From assembly GCA_038230975.1 (NCBI GenBank), contig JBBRMF010000041.1:1-28043 (forward strand): 28,043 nucleotides of DNA, given 5' to 3'. The notes beneath the pieces were generated by a model, which worked only from the letters and a program-made list of their open reading frames with translations, did no database searches and was not told the origin of the DNA. A program made the position numbers and the translations under genes. This DNA is from JANXVV01 sp038230975. GTDB taxonomy: Bacteria; Planctomycetota; Phycisphaerae; Tepidisphaerales; Tepidisphaeraceae. This document shows, piece after piece, positions 7,500 to 14,742 of the stretch; positions within the stretch are counted from its first letter, which is position 1; every line of letters begins with the position of its first letter.

Positions 7500-9068
7500 T
7501 CACTTCGTATCGACACGCGGAAAAAGCGGATGCCCGAGTCCCACCTTGTCGCCGGCCGCCAATGGATGAGCCACCAAATCTTGCATGGAGCGCCCGGTCA
7601 GGCTCACGCCCAATTGCTCCAAACCGGCCACAGCTTTTGCCGGCAATAAGGGCAGCAGCCCAACCAAGGCATGATAGCTCGCCATCGCCAGGAAGTAGAG
7701 AACCGTATCGAGCCGCTCCGCCTGAGCAGGATCTTTCGCCAACGAAAACGGCCGTGTGACTTCGACATATCCGTTAGCTTGTCTAGCCAATTCAACCGGC
7801 AGCATGGCGCACTGCTGCAATTCGCATTGGTCGTAGGCATTTTGTAGCTTCGGAGCGAGCGCGGCGATGGCGGCTTCCAGATCCTGATCGATTTTTTCGC
7901 GCGTCGAGCTTGGATGAGGAATCACCCCGCCACGATATTTATTCACCATGTTCAAAACGCGATTGAGAAGATTGCCAAGCACATTGACCAGTTCATCGAA
8001 TGACTTGTTGAAACCTTCGTCGGTCCAGTCCAGATCCGTTCCGAACGGCGCGGCTCGCAAAAGATAATAGCGGACCGCATCATTCCCATGCGATGCACCG
8101 AGAGCCCTGATCTTATCCATCCCGACAAAGTTCCCCATGGACTTACTCATCTTGCGGCCATCACTGGTCCACCAGCCATGGGCGAATAATTTCTTCGGAA
8201 GCGGCAGACCGAGGCTGAACAACATCGCCGGCCAGTAGACCGCATGGAACCACAGAATTTCCTTGCCGATCAGATGCAAATTCACGGGCCAGTATTTTTG
8301 GAACCGAGCGTCATCGGAAGTTCCGTAACCAAGCGCGGTGATGTAATTGCTCAGTGCATCGATCCAAACGTACAGAACGTGAGCCGGATCGCCCGGCATT
8401 TCGATCCCCCACCGCAACGTCGAACGGCTGATCGACAAATCAGCCACACCCATTTTCAACTTGCTCAGCACCTCATTCCGCCGGGAGTCGGGCTGAATGA
8501 ACTCCGGATGCGATTCGATGTACGCCTGAATCTGCGGTACATATTTGCTGAGCTTAAAGAAATACGTGGGTTCTTTGTATCGTACGAGAGGACGACCACT
8601 CACCACCGACTTGAACTCGTGATCTTTCGCCTCTGTCTCGGTGACGAATTCTTCCTGCCCTTCGTCATACCAACCTTCATAGGCCCCGAGATAAATATCA
8701 CCGTTCGCCTGCAAACGGCGGACGATTTCCTGCACCGCATTCTTGTGCCGTGGCTGGGTCGTGCGGATGAAATCATCGTGCGTGATGTCGAGCTCTTCCC
8801 ATACTTTTCGGAATTCAGCGACGACGCGATCAGCCAGAACAGCCGGCTCGGTTAACTGATCGATCGCGGTCTTCACCATTTTCAGGCCATGCTCATCGGT
8901 ACCGGTCAGAAAGAAAGTGTCATCGCCGATGAGCCGGTGATACCGGGCGATCGTGTCGGCGGCGATTGTCGTATAGCAGTGCCCGATGTGCGGCTCGGCA
9001 TTCGGGTAGTAAATCGGCGTCGTCACATAGTACGTTTTGCCAGCATTTTGGCTCGAACCTGAATTCAT
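7500..9068 (-). CDS. metG: methionyl-tRNA synthetase
   Basis: A 522-residue class I synthetase that charges tRNA-Met with methionine in the cytoplasm. The HIGH signature is at 27-30 (EPHIGH), TGTDEHG at 55-61, the Met-pocket region WIDALSNYI at about 235-243, and KMSKS at 306-310 (GRKMSKSMGN). An alpha-helical anticodon-binding domain follows from about residue 345 (GNLLNRVLNM) to the end. The connective segment YEGWYDEGQEEFVTETEA holds no Cys, so this is the knuckle type without bound zinc. The C-terminal dimerisation/tRNA-binding (Trbp111-like) domain of longer MetRS proteins is absent, giving the short form. Shine-Dalgarno is weak. It appears to head a run with the Minf_1886 and small membrane protein genes. 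Confidence 0.97.
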   Translation of the reverse strand: MNSGSSQNAGKTYYVTTPIYYPNAEPHIGHCYTTIAADTIARYHRLIGDDTFFLTGTDEHGLKMVKTAIDQLTEPAVLADRVVAEFRKVWEELDITHDDFIRTTQPRHKNAVQEIVRRLQANGDIYLGAYEGWYDEGQEEFVTETEAKDHEFKSVVSGRPLVRYKEPTYFFKLSKYVPQIQAYIESHPEFIQPDSRRNEVLSKLKMGVADLSISRSTLRWGIEMPGDPAHVLYVWIDALSNYITALGYGTSDDARFQKYWPVNLHLIGKEILWFHAVYWPAMLFSLGLPLPKKLFAHGWWTSDGRKMSKSMGNFVGMDKIRALGASHGNDAVRYYLLRAAPFGTDLDWTDEGFNKSFDELVNVLGNLLNRVLNMVNKYRGGVIPHPSSTREKIDQDLEAAIAALAPKLQNAYDQCELQQCAMLPVELARQANGYVEVTRPFSLAKDPAQAERLDTVLYFLAMASYHALVGLLPLLPAKAVAGLEQLGVSLTGRSMQDLVAHPLAAGDKVGLGHPLFPRVDTK

Positions 9069-9195
9069 GTAGACATCATTCAGGAATCCGGCGATTTCAT
9101 CAAGTCAGGTTGCAATTATATTGGGTTACGCCCGTCGCGCTTTTTCCTGGTCGTCACTTTGGCGCACGCAAGCGTTCTCTCTTACAATCACATGA

Positions 9196-9498
9196 ATGCC
9201 TGAGATTGTTCATTGCAACTTGTGTGGTCGCCCGATTCCGATGAACGCTTACTACATCGTTAAGATCGAGGTCTACGCCGATCCGTCGCTACCTTCGATT
9301 ACCGCCGAAGAATTGTCGCGAAACGATTCAGGCTCTGACATGGCTAAACTGATCGCGGAACTCAATCATTATTCCACGGAGGAACTTCAAGATCTGGTCC
9401 ACAAAAAATTTGAATATCGGTTGTGCCGGAAGTGTCAATTAAAGTTCAATGCCAATCCACTGGGACTGCCAAGGGCGGAAAACCCCGGGCAGAATTGA
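9196..9498 (+). CDS. small zinc-ribbon-like protein with two CxxC pairs
   Basis: A 100-residue protein with a CNLCGRPI pair near the N-terminus (Cys7, Cys10) and a CRKC pair near the C-terminus (about residues 77 and 80). Together they make a likely four-Cys zinc site, treble-clef or rubredoxin-like knuckle. Between them are a beta segment (YYIVKIEVYADPSLP) and an acidic helical stretch (AEELSRNDSGSDMAKLIAELNHYSTEELQDLVHKKFEYRLC). The layout resembles small uncharacterised planctomycete proteins; I cannot name the family. It reads divergently from metG across a 127-base spacer that must hold both promoters. No strong Shine-Dalgarno precedes the ATG; another ATG at 9192 is out of frame and stops at once. 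Confidence 0.75.
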   Translation: MPEIVHCNLCGRPIPMNAYYIVKIEVYADPSLPSITAEELSRNDSGSDMAKLIAELNHYSTEELQDLVHKKFEYRLCRKCQLKFNANPLGLPRAENPGQN

Positions 9499-9555
9499 TT
9501 GTTTATCCAGACCACTGAGACCTTTTGGACCATGGCCGCTGCAATGCCGTGACAA

Positions 9556-9709
9556 CTAGGGCACTTTTCAGCTTGGTAGGTCGCTTAGGTGCCGGGGTGC
9601 CACAGGTTGGCGTACTCGCAGACCGGTGCTTTTTTCGATGAATGACAGGCACGGGTCTCGGAGTACCGCGACCCGTGGCACCCGACCAAGATGAAAAACG
9701 CTCTAGAAA
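9556..9709. repeat. intergenic inverted repeat, family B copy 2 (long form)
   Basis: The core arms are about 9595-9629 and 9650-9683; the right arm is close to the other B copies, while the left arm has drifted. The outer arms are conserved with copy 1: CACTTTTCAGCTTGGTAGG at 9562-9580 on the left, and on the right, read inward from 9709, TTTCTAGAGCGTTTTTCA. It lies between two convergent genes, so its hairpin could also stop transcription from both sides. The right end overlaps the stop codon of the ferredoxin gene (9703-9705). Confidence 0.85.
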
Positions 9710-10404
9710 TCCCAATTCCCTGCGTCTGATTCCTCTTTTTTCTTGGCGGATTTGGGCACGATGACAATGCTCTTGGGGTAGGTCGGGCAATAATACTGGC
9801 AGATGCCGCAGCCGGTGCAGCCTTCGGATTTTACGTGGATATCATTCCCGCGAAGTTCAATCGCATCGGCACCCAGGGGGCAGTGATCGATGCAGGTGGT
9901 GCAGGTGTCGCCATGCGTTCGCGTGCAGCTTTCGAGATGCCATTCGGCGGTACCCATATCGATGAGCCAGCGCGGCAGATAGCCGAGCGCGCCGCTGGGG
10001 CATTCTTTCATGCAGACAAGACTGTCGCACATCACGCAGGCTTGAATTTCCGGGTCGACATAGGGGAATCCGCCGCCGTTGTATTCAGTGGAATCGAGTT
10101 GGATCGAATTGGCCGGGCAGACCGAAACACAGTGGCCGCATCGGCTACAGGTCTCCAGGAATTTGTCTTCGGCAAGCGCCCCCGGTGGTCGCAACACCGG
10201 CAGTGAAATTCGCGGGGCATCGTAACTCGGCGCGGCAGGTTCGGAATGTCTTGCCGAGTCGTCGAACTTTCTGAATTCCTCGGCCAATCTTTCGATTGGG
10301 GCGATCCGCCGTTCGATCGGTCGGGCAAGGGGTTTCAGTAATTCAAACAAACCGTCTCGAAAGAAACGGCGGCGGTCCATCGGTTTGTCGTCGTTATCGG
10401 GCAT
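9703..10404 (-). CDS. ferredoxin-type protein with four [4Fe-4S] motifs
   Basis: A 233-residue iron-sulfur protein, counted from the ATG at 10404; an in-frame TTG six codons upstream is a weaker start. Four Cys groups are complete: Cys86-89-92-96, Cys123-126-131-135, Cys160-168-171-175 and Cys196-199-202-206, each ending in Cys-Pro. The order and spacing resemble the MauM/NapG/NapF ferredoxin family, which passes electrons to or from periplasmic oxidoreductases or helps their assembly. The N-terminus MDRRRFFRDG resembles a twin-arginine motif, but the following stretch (LFELLKPLARPIERRIAP) is too charged for a normal Tat signal, so a cytoplasmic NapF-like location is equally possible. No oxidoreductase gene is adjacent; the upstream neighbour is a lipoprotein gene on the same strand, 94 bases away. 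Electron partners are unknown. Confidence 0.9.
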   Translation of the reverse strand: MPDNDDKPMDRRRFFRDGLFELLKPLARPIERRIAPIERLAEEFRKFDDSARHSEPAAPSYDAPRISLPVLRPPGALAEDKFLETCSRCGHCVSVCPANSIQLDSTEYNGGGFPYVDPEIQACVMCDSLVCMKECPSGALGYLPRWLIDMGTAEWHLESCTRTHGDTCTTCIDHCPLGADAIELRGNDIHVKSEGCTGCGICQYYCPTYPKSIVIVPKSAKKKEESDAGNWDF

Positions 10405-10454
10405 ATCGATATTACGACACAAAAGGTTCGAGGGAGCAAGCTGACGGATAAATC

Positions 10455-10490
10455 GTTCCCTCCCCCACAGGAGTTCCAGGAGGAGGGAAC
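10455..10490. terminator. hairpin between lipoprotein and ferredoxin genes
   Basis: GTTCCCTCC at 10455-10463 pairs perfectly with GGAGGGAAC at 10482-10490 around an 18-base loop, 9 bases after the lipoprotein stop on the minus strand. There is no U-run, so it may be a weak terminator, an mRNA-stabilising hairpin or another short repeat. Confidence 0.4.
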
Positions 10491-10498
10491 TAATGCAA

Positions 10499-11179
10499 TC
10501 ACTTGGGAGGCGCAGGCGGCAAGTGAACTTTAATCACCCGCTGCTGGGTGAATTCGCGGCCGGTAAGTTCATCGTGAAAAGTGATTTTCAAAGTGAGATC
10601 TTCGTGGGTCGGGAATTTCTGCCAAGGACATTTCAGCACGTACGAATACTGCAAGCTGCCGCCGTACCAGTTCTGCCGGGCCTGATCGACGCTGAAAGTC
10701 CAATGTCCAATCCGGCTTTCGGAAGGCTGGGCCAGATCAAAGGCCTCCACCACAAAACTCCCGGCCGCTTTTAAGTTGTCGCCGGAAGTGTCGATGGGAA
10801 CGGCCACTACTTTGATCCCGTCATCGCCCGCTTTAGAACCGCTCCAGTTGTCGCCCCCGGTGAGTCGGCCAAGTTTCAGATCGCCCACGGTAAAGAGTTT
10901 ATCGAGACGTTCCTGAGGCAAAGTTGGAATCGTTCCGACCTTGGTTTCGCGCGCCTGAATTGTCGTGCGATCGACTTCTTTTTCACGCTGGAGAACGGTG
11001 ATTTGATCTTGAAGTTTTTGGTTTTCGGCGCGTAGCTTATTGTTCGCGGCGCTCGGAGAAGCGCAGCCGCCAAGAATCGTACACCCAAAAATTTGAACCA
11101 CGCAGAGCACAGAGATCGCCACTGTCCGGCAGCGTTGCCCGACCGGGGGAATCTCTGTGCTCTCTGTGGTTAAATGCAT
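10499..11179 (-). CDS. coiled-coil lipoprotein with repeat-derived signal peptide
   Basis: A 226-residue predicted lipoprotein. The hydrophobic stretch AISVLCVVQIFGCTI ends in the lipobox LGGC, with the lipidated Cys at residue 39. A coiled coil covers about residues 46-75 (NNKLRAENQKLQDQITVLQREKE), followed by a globular beta-rich domain (about 90-220) with GSFVVEAFDLAQPSESRIGHWTF, YSYVLKCPWQKFP and ITFHDELTGREF. I do not recognise a named family; it resembles conserved planctomycete lipoproteins of unknown role. The start is uncertain: the ATG at 11179 has no Shine-Dalgarno and gives a polar, acidic N-terminus, and a GTG at residue 20 would leave a better signal peptide. The inverted repeat at 11096-11171 lies within this 5' end and encodes residues 3-10 and 22-28. 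Its neighbours are clpP upstream (25 bases) and the ferredoxin gene downstream. Confidence 0.8.
   Translation of the reverse strand: MHLTTESTEIPPVGQRCRTVAISVLCVVQIFGCTILGGCASPSAANNKLRAENQKLQDQITVLQREKEVDRTTIQARETKVGTIPTLPQERLDKLFTVGDLKLGRLTGGDNWSGSKAGDDGIKVVAVPIDTSGDNLKAAGSFVVEAFDLAQPSESRIGHWTFSVDQARQNWYGGSLQYSYVLKCPWQKFPTHEDLTLKITFHDELTGREFTQQRVIKVHLPPAPPK
11096..11171. repeat. inverted repeat, family G, inside the 5' end of a lipoprotein gene
   Basis: The 21-base arms 11096-11116 (with GCAGAGCACAGAGAT) and 11151-11171 (with ATCTCTGTGCTCTCTGTGG) are complementary except at two bases, around a 34-base spacer. The layout is that of the other intergenic repeats here, but this one is translated: on the minus strand the distal arm encodes Ile-Ser-Val-Leu-Cys-Val-Val, part of the signal-peptide core. 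Confidence 0.85.
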
Positions 11180-11203
11180 TCTGTTTGTGAATTCGCCGAG
11201 CAG

Positions 11204-11848
11204 TTATTCCTTATCAGCTTCGCTCGCATCGGCATTGCGAGCAGTTCCTTCCGGCATGCGTTCCAGAACGCGATCGGCACAGCCGTAGTCGACGGCTTCT
11301 TCGGCGAAGAGCCATTTGTTGCGATCGAAATCGCGATGAATCTGCTCGGGGGTTTTGCCGGTGTAGTTGGCCATCATCTTATAGAGACGGTCGCGCAATC
11401 GGAGCATGTGGGCGGCTTCAATGCCGAGGTCCGTCGCCGGACCCTGCAGCACACCACCGATGAGCGGCTGGTGCAACATCACCTGGGAATTGGGCAAACA
11501 GGCCCGCTTGCCCGCCGTACCTGCGGACAGCAACACCGCGCCCATGCTGGCGGCCATGCCGATACACGTCGTCGCCACATCGCAGCGGAGATGCCGCATC
11601 GTGTCGACGATCCCGAACCCTGCCGAGACACTACCGCCGGGGGAGTTGATATAAAACTGGATATCCGTCTTTGGATCATCGTTCGAAAGGAACAAGAGCT
11701 GCGCGATGATGACCCCGGCGCTGTCGTCGGTGACACCGCCATTGAGGAGGATGATCCGGTCTTTGAGCAGGCGGGAGTAGATATCATAAGCCCGCTCCCC
11801 TCGGCCGGACTTTTCGATCACCATCGGGATTAATGTATTGCTTGTCAT
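11204..11848 (-). CDS. clpP: ATP-dependent Clp protease proteolytic subunit (first paralogue)
   Basis: A 214-residue serine protease subunit that forms barrel-shaped heptamer rings and degrades proteins unfolded by ClpX, ClpA or ClpC. The catalytic triad is complete and correctly spaced: Ser101 in GMAASMG, His126 in MLHQPL and Asp175 in FDRNKW. FYINSPGGSV (65-74) is the substrate-strand region. Length and motifs are close to the housekeeping ClpP family. It lies 107 bases downstream of a second clpP paralogue on the same strand, with a family F repeat between them; two-ClpP loci often form mixed 14-mers. No AAA+ partner gene (clpX) is in the window. Shine-Dalgarno is weak. The C-terminal tail is polar and variable. 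Confidence 0.96.
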   Translation of the reverse strand: MTSNTLIPMVIEKSGRGERAYDIYSRLLKDRIILLNGGVTDDSAGVIIAQLLFLSNDDPKTDIQFYINSPGGSVSAGFGIVDTMRHLRCDVATTCIGMAASMGAVLLSAGTAGKRACLPNSQVMLHQPLIGGVLQGPATDLGIEAAHMLRLRDRLYKMMANYTGKTPEQIHRDFDRNKWLFAEEAVDYGCADRVLERMPEGTARNADASEADKE

Positions 11849-11869
11849 TTTCGTTTGTCCGTTTGTTAA

Positions 11870-11951
11870 TTGTCAGTGGTCAGTTGTCAGTGGTCAGATG
11901 TAAAGAAAAATATCTCTTCACAACGGACTACGGACCACTGACGACTGACCA
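11870..11951. repeat. intergenic inverted repeat, family F, between the clpP genes
   Basis: The left side holds a 14-base tandem unit (TGTCAGTGGTCAGT twice, 11871-11897). The arm 11877-11897 pairs with 11931-11951 with two mismatches (TGGTCAGT, T/C, GTCAGTGGTC core). The right arm ends 4 bases before the stop codon of the upstream clpP gene, so the repeat is transcribed within the clpP pair. Confidence 0.85.
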
Positions 11952-11955
11952 ATCC

Positions 11956-12702
11956 TCACTTGGGTTTATTCGCATCGACGGCGGCGGCGGCGGTTTTGGT
12001 GTCGGTGTCTTCGCCGAGAATTTCATCGCAAAGACCGTACGCCACCGCATCCTTGGCACCAAAGAACCGATCGCGTTCACTGTCTTCGCGAACGCGGTCA
12101 AACTTCTGGCCGGTGCAGTGAGCCATGATGCTGATCAGGTTTTCTTTGTCCTTCAGGATCTGCTCAGCTTGGATTTCGATATCCGCCGCCTGACCGTACA
12201 CACCACCAAACGGCTGGTGGATCATCACCTTGGCGTTCGGCAGGATAAAGCGTTTGCCTTTCTTGCCGGCCATCAGGATGACCGCCCCACCACTGGCGGC
12301 CTCACCGATGCAGTAGGTTGCGATATCGCAGTTCAGAAAACGCATCACATCATAGATCGCCAGCGTATCAACAACATGCCCGCCTGGGCTGTTGATGTAC
12401 AGATTGATGTCGCCGTCTTTCTTGACGCTCGACAGGTACAGCATCTGCATGTAAACGCGGGCGGCTGAAACATGGTTGATTTCACCGACGAGAAAGATGA
12501 CGCGGTTTTCAAGGAGCATTTCCTCGAGCGTCATTTCGCGGTAGCGGTTGTATCCGCCTTGACCCCCGGGGCCGGGCATTGCCACAGGCATCGCCACGGG
12601 GCCGCGCGGTGGATACGGCGTGGTCATGAATTGCGATCCTACGTGATCCGTCATCCGGCTCAGCAGCCGCGGGTCTACCTTCTTGAAGTCGATCTCTTGC
12701 AT
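11956..12702 (-). CDS. clpP: ATP-dependent Clp protease proteolytic subunit (second paralogue, extended N-terminus)
   Basis: A 248-residue ClpP-family serine protease subunit. The triad is intact: Ser137 in GEAASGG, His162 in MIHQPF and Asp211 in ERDRFF, with the same 25 and 49 residue spacings as the neighbour. Compared with usual ClpP it has about 35 extra N-terminal residues (28-52), rich in Pro, Gly and Met (PYPPRGPVAMPVAMPGPGGQGG). This stretch looks disordered and would sit near the axial pore or be removed as a propeptide. AAGGA lies 6-8 bases before the ATG, so the long start is supported. A C-terminal Ala-rich tail (DTKTAAAAVDANKPK) follows the fold. It probably pairs with the ClpP encoded 107 bases downstream, in the same transcript. 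Confidence 0.95.
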   Translation of the reverse strand: MQEIDFKKVDPRLLSRMTDHVGSQFMTTPYPPRGPVAMPVAMPGPGGQGGYNRYREMTLEEMLLENRVIFLVGEINHVSAARVYMQMLYLSSVKKDGDINLYINSPGGHVVDTLAIYDVMRFLNCDIATYCIGEAASGGAVILMAGKKGKRFILPNAKVMIHQPFGGVYGQAADIEIQAEQILKDKENLISIMAHCTGQKFDRVREDSERDRFFGAKDAVAYGLCDEILGEDTDTKTAAAAVDANKPK

Positions 12703-12917
12703 GCGATTCCTTTTGCTTTGATCCGTTCAAACTTGAATGCGGGATGGTACGCCGGTCTTAAGTGGATGACAAGAACCACCCTGACCGCCGATCATTCCAG
12801 GACTGCCGATGCAACAAAATGCGACAGTGTTCGGAGTGTCGAAAAATACATGAAAAGGTTGAAATTCAGCCATTTTCAGGGAAATGTCCTATCTTTGATG
12901 TCGGCACAAACCTCCGG

Positions 12918-13979
12918 TCATCGAAACCTGCAGACAACATCAAACATTTTCCCACCGCAGCGGTCGGCAACGGCGATATCCTTCAGCATCGCCACATTCA
13001 GGGCATCACAGGTAAACCGGGCGTCCAGATTACTTTCGACGCCACGACCCATGCCTTCGAGAATGACCAGATCGGCATCCGCTGCCGCCTGGTTAAGCTC
13101 CGGTGCGACCTCTGACAAATCGATCAGGGGTTCGCCCGTGCCGGTGCTCACCCGCGTGATCGGCAGGTCCGCTAAAGACGGTTCCATTTCTACAATGCAC
13201 GGCCACCAGGAGTTCACATCGTGGATCGTCATGTCGTTCAAGGTGGGTCGCTCATTGGCGGCTAAGATAATAGTCGTGCCGCGCTTTGCCATCCAACGCA
13301 TCATCGGAACCGCGCCGAGAAGGAAATCACTTCCGGCATTGTCGATGAAAAAGACCGCCTTGCGGTGAATCGGTTGATTCAAAAACCGGTCGGCCAGCGA
13401 ATCATAGTCATCGATCAACCAGGGTCGGCGCGGCAATTTTTCGCGCGTGGAGAAAAAATCCGGGCCACCCTCCATAAAGGCGGCGGCGGTTGCCTCGGCA
13501 CCCATGTCGAAAATATTCCCGGCAAAAACCCCTTCGATGATCGCCCGCAATTGTTGCTCCCCTTCCAGCACATCCAACTGTCGACAGACCATGGGCAACA
13601 AGGGCAGCACAATTTCATTTTCGCGATTTTTCAAATCGATGAATGAATCCACGAATTTGTGTTTGCGGAGATAATTGTCTCGCCATTTGTCGAGTGTGAG
13701 AATGGTGACTGCACCGTGGATTTTGCCAAACTCAGCGGGCTGGTGTGCGAAATCGCTAAAGCCTGCGGTAAATTCTTGCCGGCAGCTTTCTGCCCGCCGC
13801 ATTGCCGCGTCAACCGGCTCTCCGCGCGAAGTCGCCGCTGAGACACCCAGTTTCAGAATCGTATTCAGATGCCGTAGGAAGAATCCAACCCAATGGGTTC
13901 TTGCCGAATCATCCACGCACAAATCCCACCCACAGGCCACATATTTGGCCGGATCAAACAGTTTATTGAAAGGTTCCAT
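12918..13979 (-). CDS. DUF89 family metal-dependent phosphatase (PANK4/ARMT1-like)
   Basis: A 353-residue member of the DUF89 damage-control phosphatase family. The metal-binding core is visible: FIDNAGSD at 211-218 (Asp213, Asn214, Asp218) and ILAANERPTLNDMT at 238-251. The N-terminal helical part has the family's LDKWRDNYLRKHKF...KNRENEIVLPLLP segment (about 96-129). The arrangement is closest to the phosphatase domain of human PANK4, which acts on phosphopantetheine and its damaged forms; family members dephosphorylate damaged or excess sugar and cofactor phosphates using divalent metal. I cannot fix the substrate. The ATG at 13979 follows AGGAGG at a long spacing of 13 bases; the reading frame stays open far upstream but that part is antisense to the next gene and is not coding. 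It is divergent from the repeat-rich lipoprotein gene. Confidence 0.85.
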   Translation of the reverse strand: MEPFNKLFDPAKYVACGWDLCVDDSARTHWVGFFLRHLNTILKLGVSAATSRGEPVDAAMRRAESCRQEFTAGFSDFAHQPAEFGKIHGAVTILTLDKWRDNYLRKHKFVDSFIDLKNRENEIVLPLLPMVCRQLDVLEGEQQLRAIIEGVFAGNIFDMGAEATAAAFMEGGPDFFSTREKLPRRPWLIDDYDSLADRFLNQPIHRKAVFFIDNAGSDFLLGAVPMMRWMAKRGTTIILAANERPTLNDMTIHDVNSWWPCIVEMEPSLADLPITRVSTGTGEPLIDLSEVAPELNQAAADADLVILEGMGRGVESNLDARFTCDALNVAMLKDIAVADRCGGKMFDVVCRFR

Positions 13980-14059
13980 CGCGCCTATTATTCCTCCTGA
14001 CAGATTGATCGTCTGAATGTCCAACGAAAGCTGAGTGGTTTTGACTTGCCACAATACGT

Positions 14060-14089
14060 TTGACGAATGATATCGCAAAAGACTAAACT
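14060..14089 (+). promoter_or_regulatory. possible sigma70-type promoter for the 11-mer lipoprotein gene
   Basis: TTGACG at 14060-14065 and TAAACT at 14084-14089 are 18 bases apart, about 62 bases before the ATG. The match to consensus is five of six and four of six. A second TTGACT at 14041 has no matching -10 box. Confidence 0.35.
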
Positions 14090-14151
14090 CACTGAGGGAA
14101 TAAAGTAGGGGATGAACCAGCCGCCAACGCGGCGTACGAGAGGACTGCAAG

Positions 14152-14535
14152 ATGAATCGAATGACTGAAATCGCTTTGGCGCTCACTTTGGCCGCTGGCG
14201 CTGTTTGCTTTACGGGCTGCAACAAGGAAGAAGTGAAGACTGTCGAGGACAAGGTCGAAAAGGCCGCAGATAAGACCAAAGACATGGCGAAGGACGCTGC
14301 CGAAAAGACCAAAGAAGTTGCCAAGGACGCCGTCGACAAGACGAAAGAAGTCGTCAAGGAAAAGATCGTCCCAGCCATCGAAAAAGGGGTCGACAAGACG
14401 AAGGAAATGGCCAAGGATCTGGTTGGTAAAACCAAGGACACCACCGAGAAGGCTGTCGACAAAACGAAAGATGCCACGGATACTGCGGTGGATAAGACGA
14501 AGGAAGCCGTCAAGCCTGTTGATCCGACGAAGTAA
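14152..14535 (+). CDS. LEA/apolipoprotein-like lipoprotein of 11-residue repeats
   Basis: A 127-residue protein with a lipoprotein-type signal peptide (MNRMTEIALALTLAAGAVCFTGC; Cys23 would be lipidated, lipobox FTGC slightly atypical). The remainder is almost only Lys, Asp, Glu, Ala, Thr and Val in 11-residue units beginning Thr-Lys, at residues 42, 53, 64, 83, 94, 105 and 116; one unit is 19 residues because of an inserted IVPAIEKG. Unit form: T-K-x-x-A/T-x-D/K-x-V-x-K. The pattern is that of LEA group 3 proteins and apolipoprotein helices: a long charged amphipathic helix that may lie on a membrane or fold only on drying. A GAGAGG stretch about 10 bases upstream supports the ATG. It stands alone between a possible promoter and a strong hairpin. 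A role in envelope or desiccation stress is inference. Confidence 0.85.
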   Translation: MNRMTEIALALTLAAGAVCFTGCNKEEVKTVEDKVEKAADKTKDMAKDAAEKTKEVAKDAVDKTKEVVKEKIVPAIEKGVDKTKEMAKDLVGKTKDTTEKAVDKTKDATDTAVDKTKEAVKPVDPTK

Positions 14536-14594
14536 GAATTTGACCGAATCCAATGCGGTTGATGCACACTTGCATCGTAATTCTGTATGTCGTT

Positions 14595-14625
14595 CAACGG
14601 GCTCGGTAGAAAACCGAGCCCGTTG
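14595..14625 (+). terminator. strong hairpin after the 11-mer lipoprotein gene
   Basis: A perfect 13-base-pair stem, CAACGGGCTCGGT with ACCGAGCCCGTTG, around a 5-base loop, 60 bases after the stop codon. The following bases are only mildly T-rich, so termination is likely but not textbook. Confidence 0.65.
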
Positions 14626-14672
14626 GGTGTTCAGTCGTTGATGTTTGAGGGTTTAACTGGTGCGTAGGATTT

Positions 14673-14742
14673 TGGGTGCCATGGCCACGCAACCTTCGCC
14701 CGTTTGCACGACAGGGGTCATTCTGCGTGGCCATGGCACCCA
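14673..14742. repeat. intergenic inverted repeat, family C
   Basis: The 19-base arms TGGGTGCCATGGCCACGCA (14673-14691) and its exact complement (14724-14742) flank a 32-base spacer. The end TGGGTGCCA is shared with family B arms (GGGTGCCA), hinting at a common origin or insertion target. One copy in the window. Confidence 0.85.

Noticed and set aside
9069..9195. tRNA or small RNA between metG and the zinc-ribbon gene
   Set aside because: No cloverleaf or T-loop sequence could be found; it is most likely a divergent promoter.
12703..12917. Small gene between clpP and the DUF89 gene
   Set aside because: Frames there are short or are shadows of the neighbours, and no start with a ribosome-binding site was seen.
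13980..14597. Minus-strand N-terminal extension of the DUF89 frame and a separate 154-residue minus-strand frame at 14089-14553
   Set aside because: Both are antisense to the 11-mer lipoprotein gene. Their repetitive Ser/Thr/Leu/Val sequence is simply the reverse of its repeats, and the DUF89 homology starts at the ATG at 13979.
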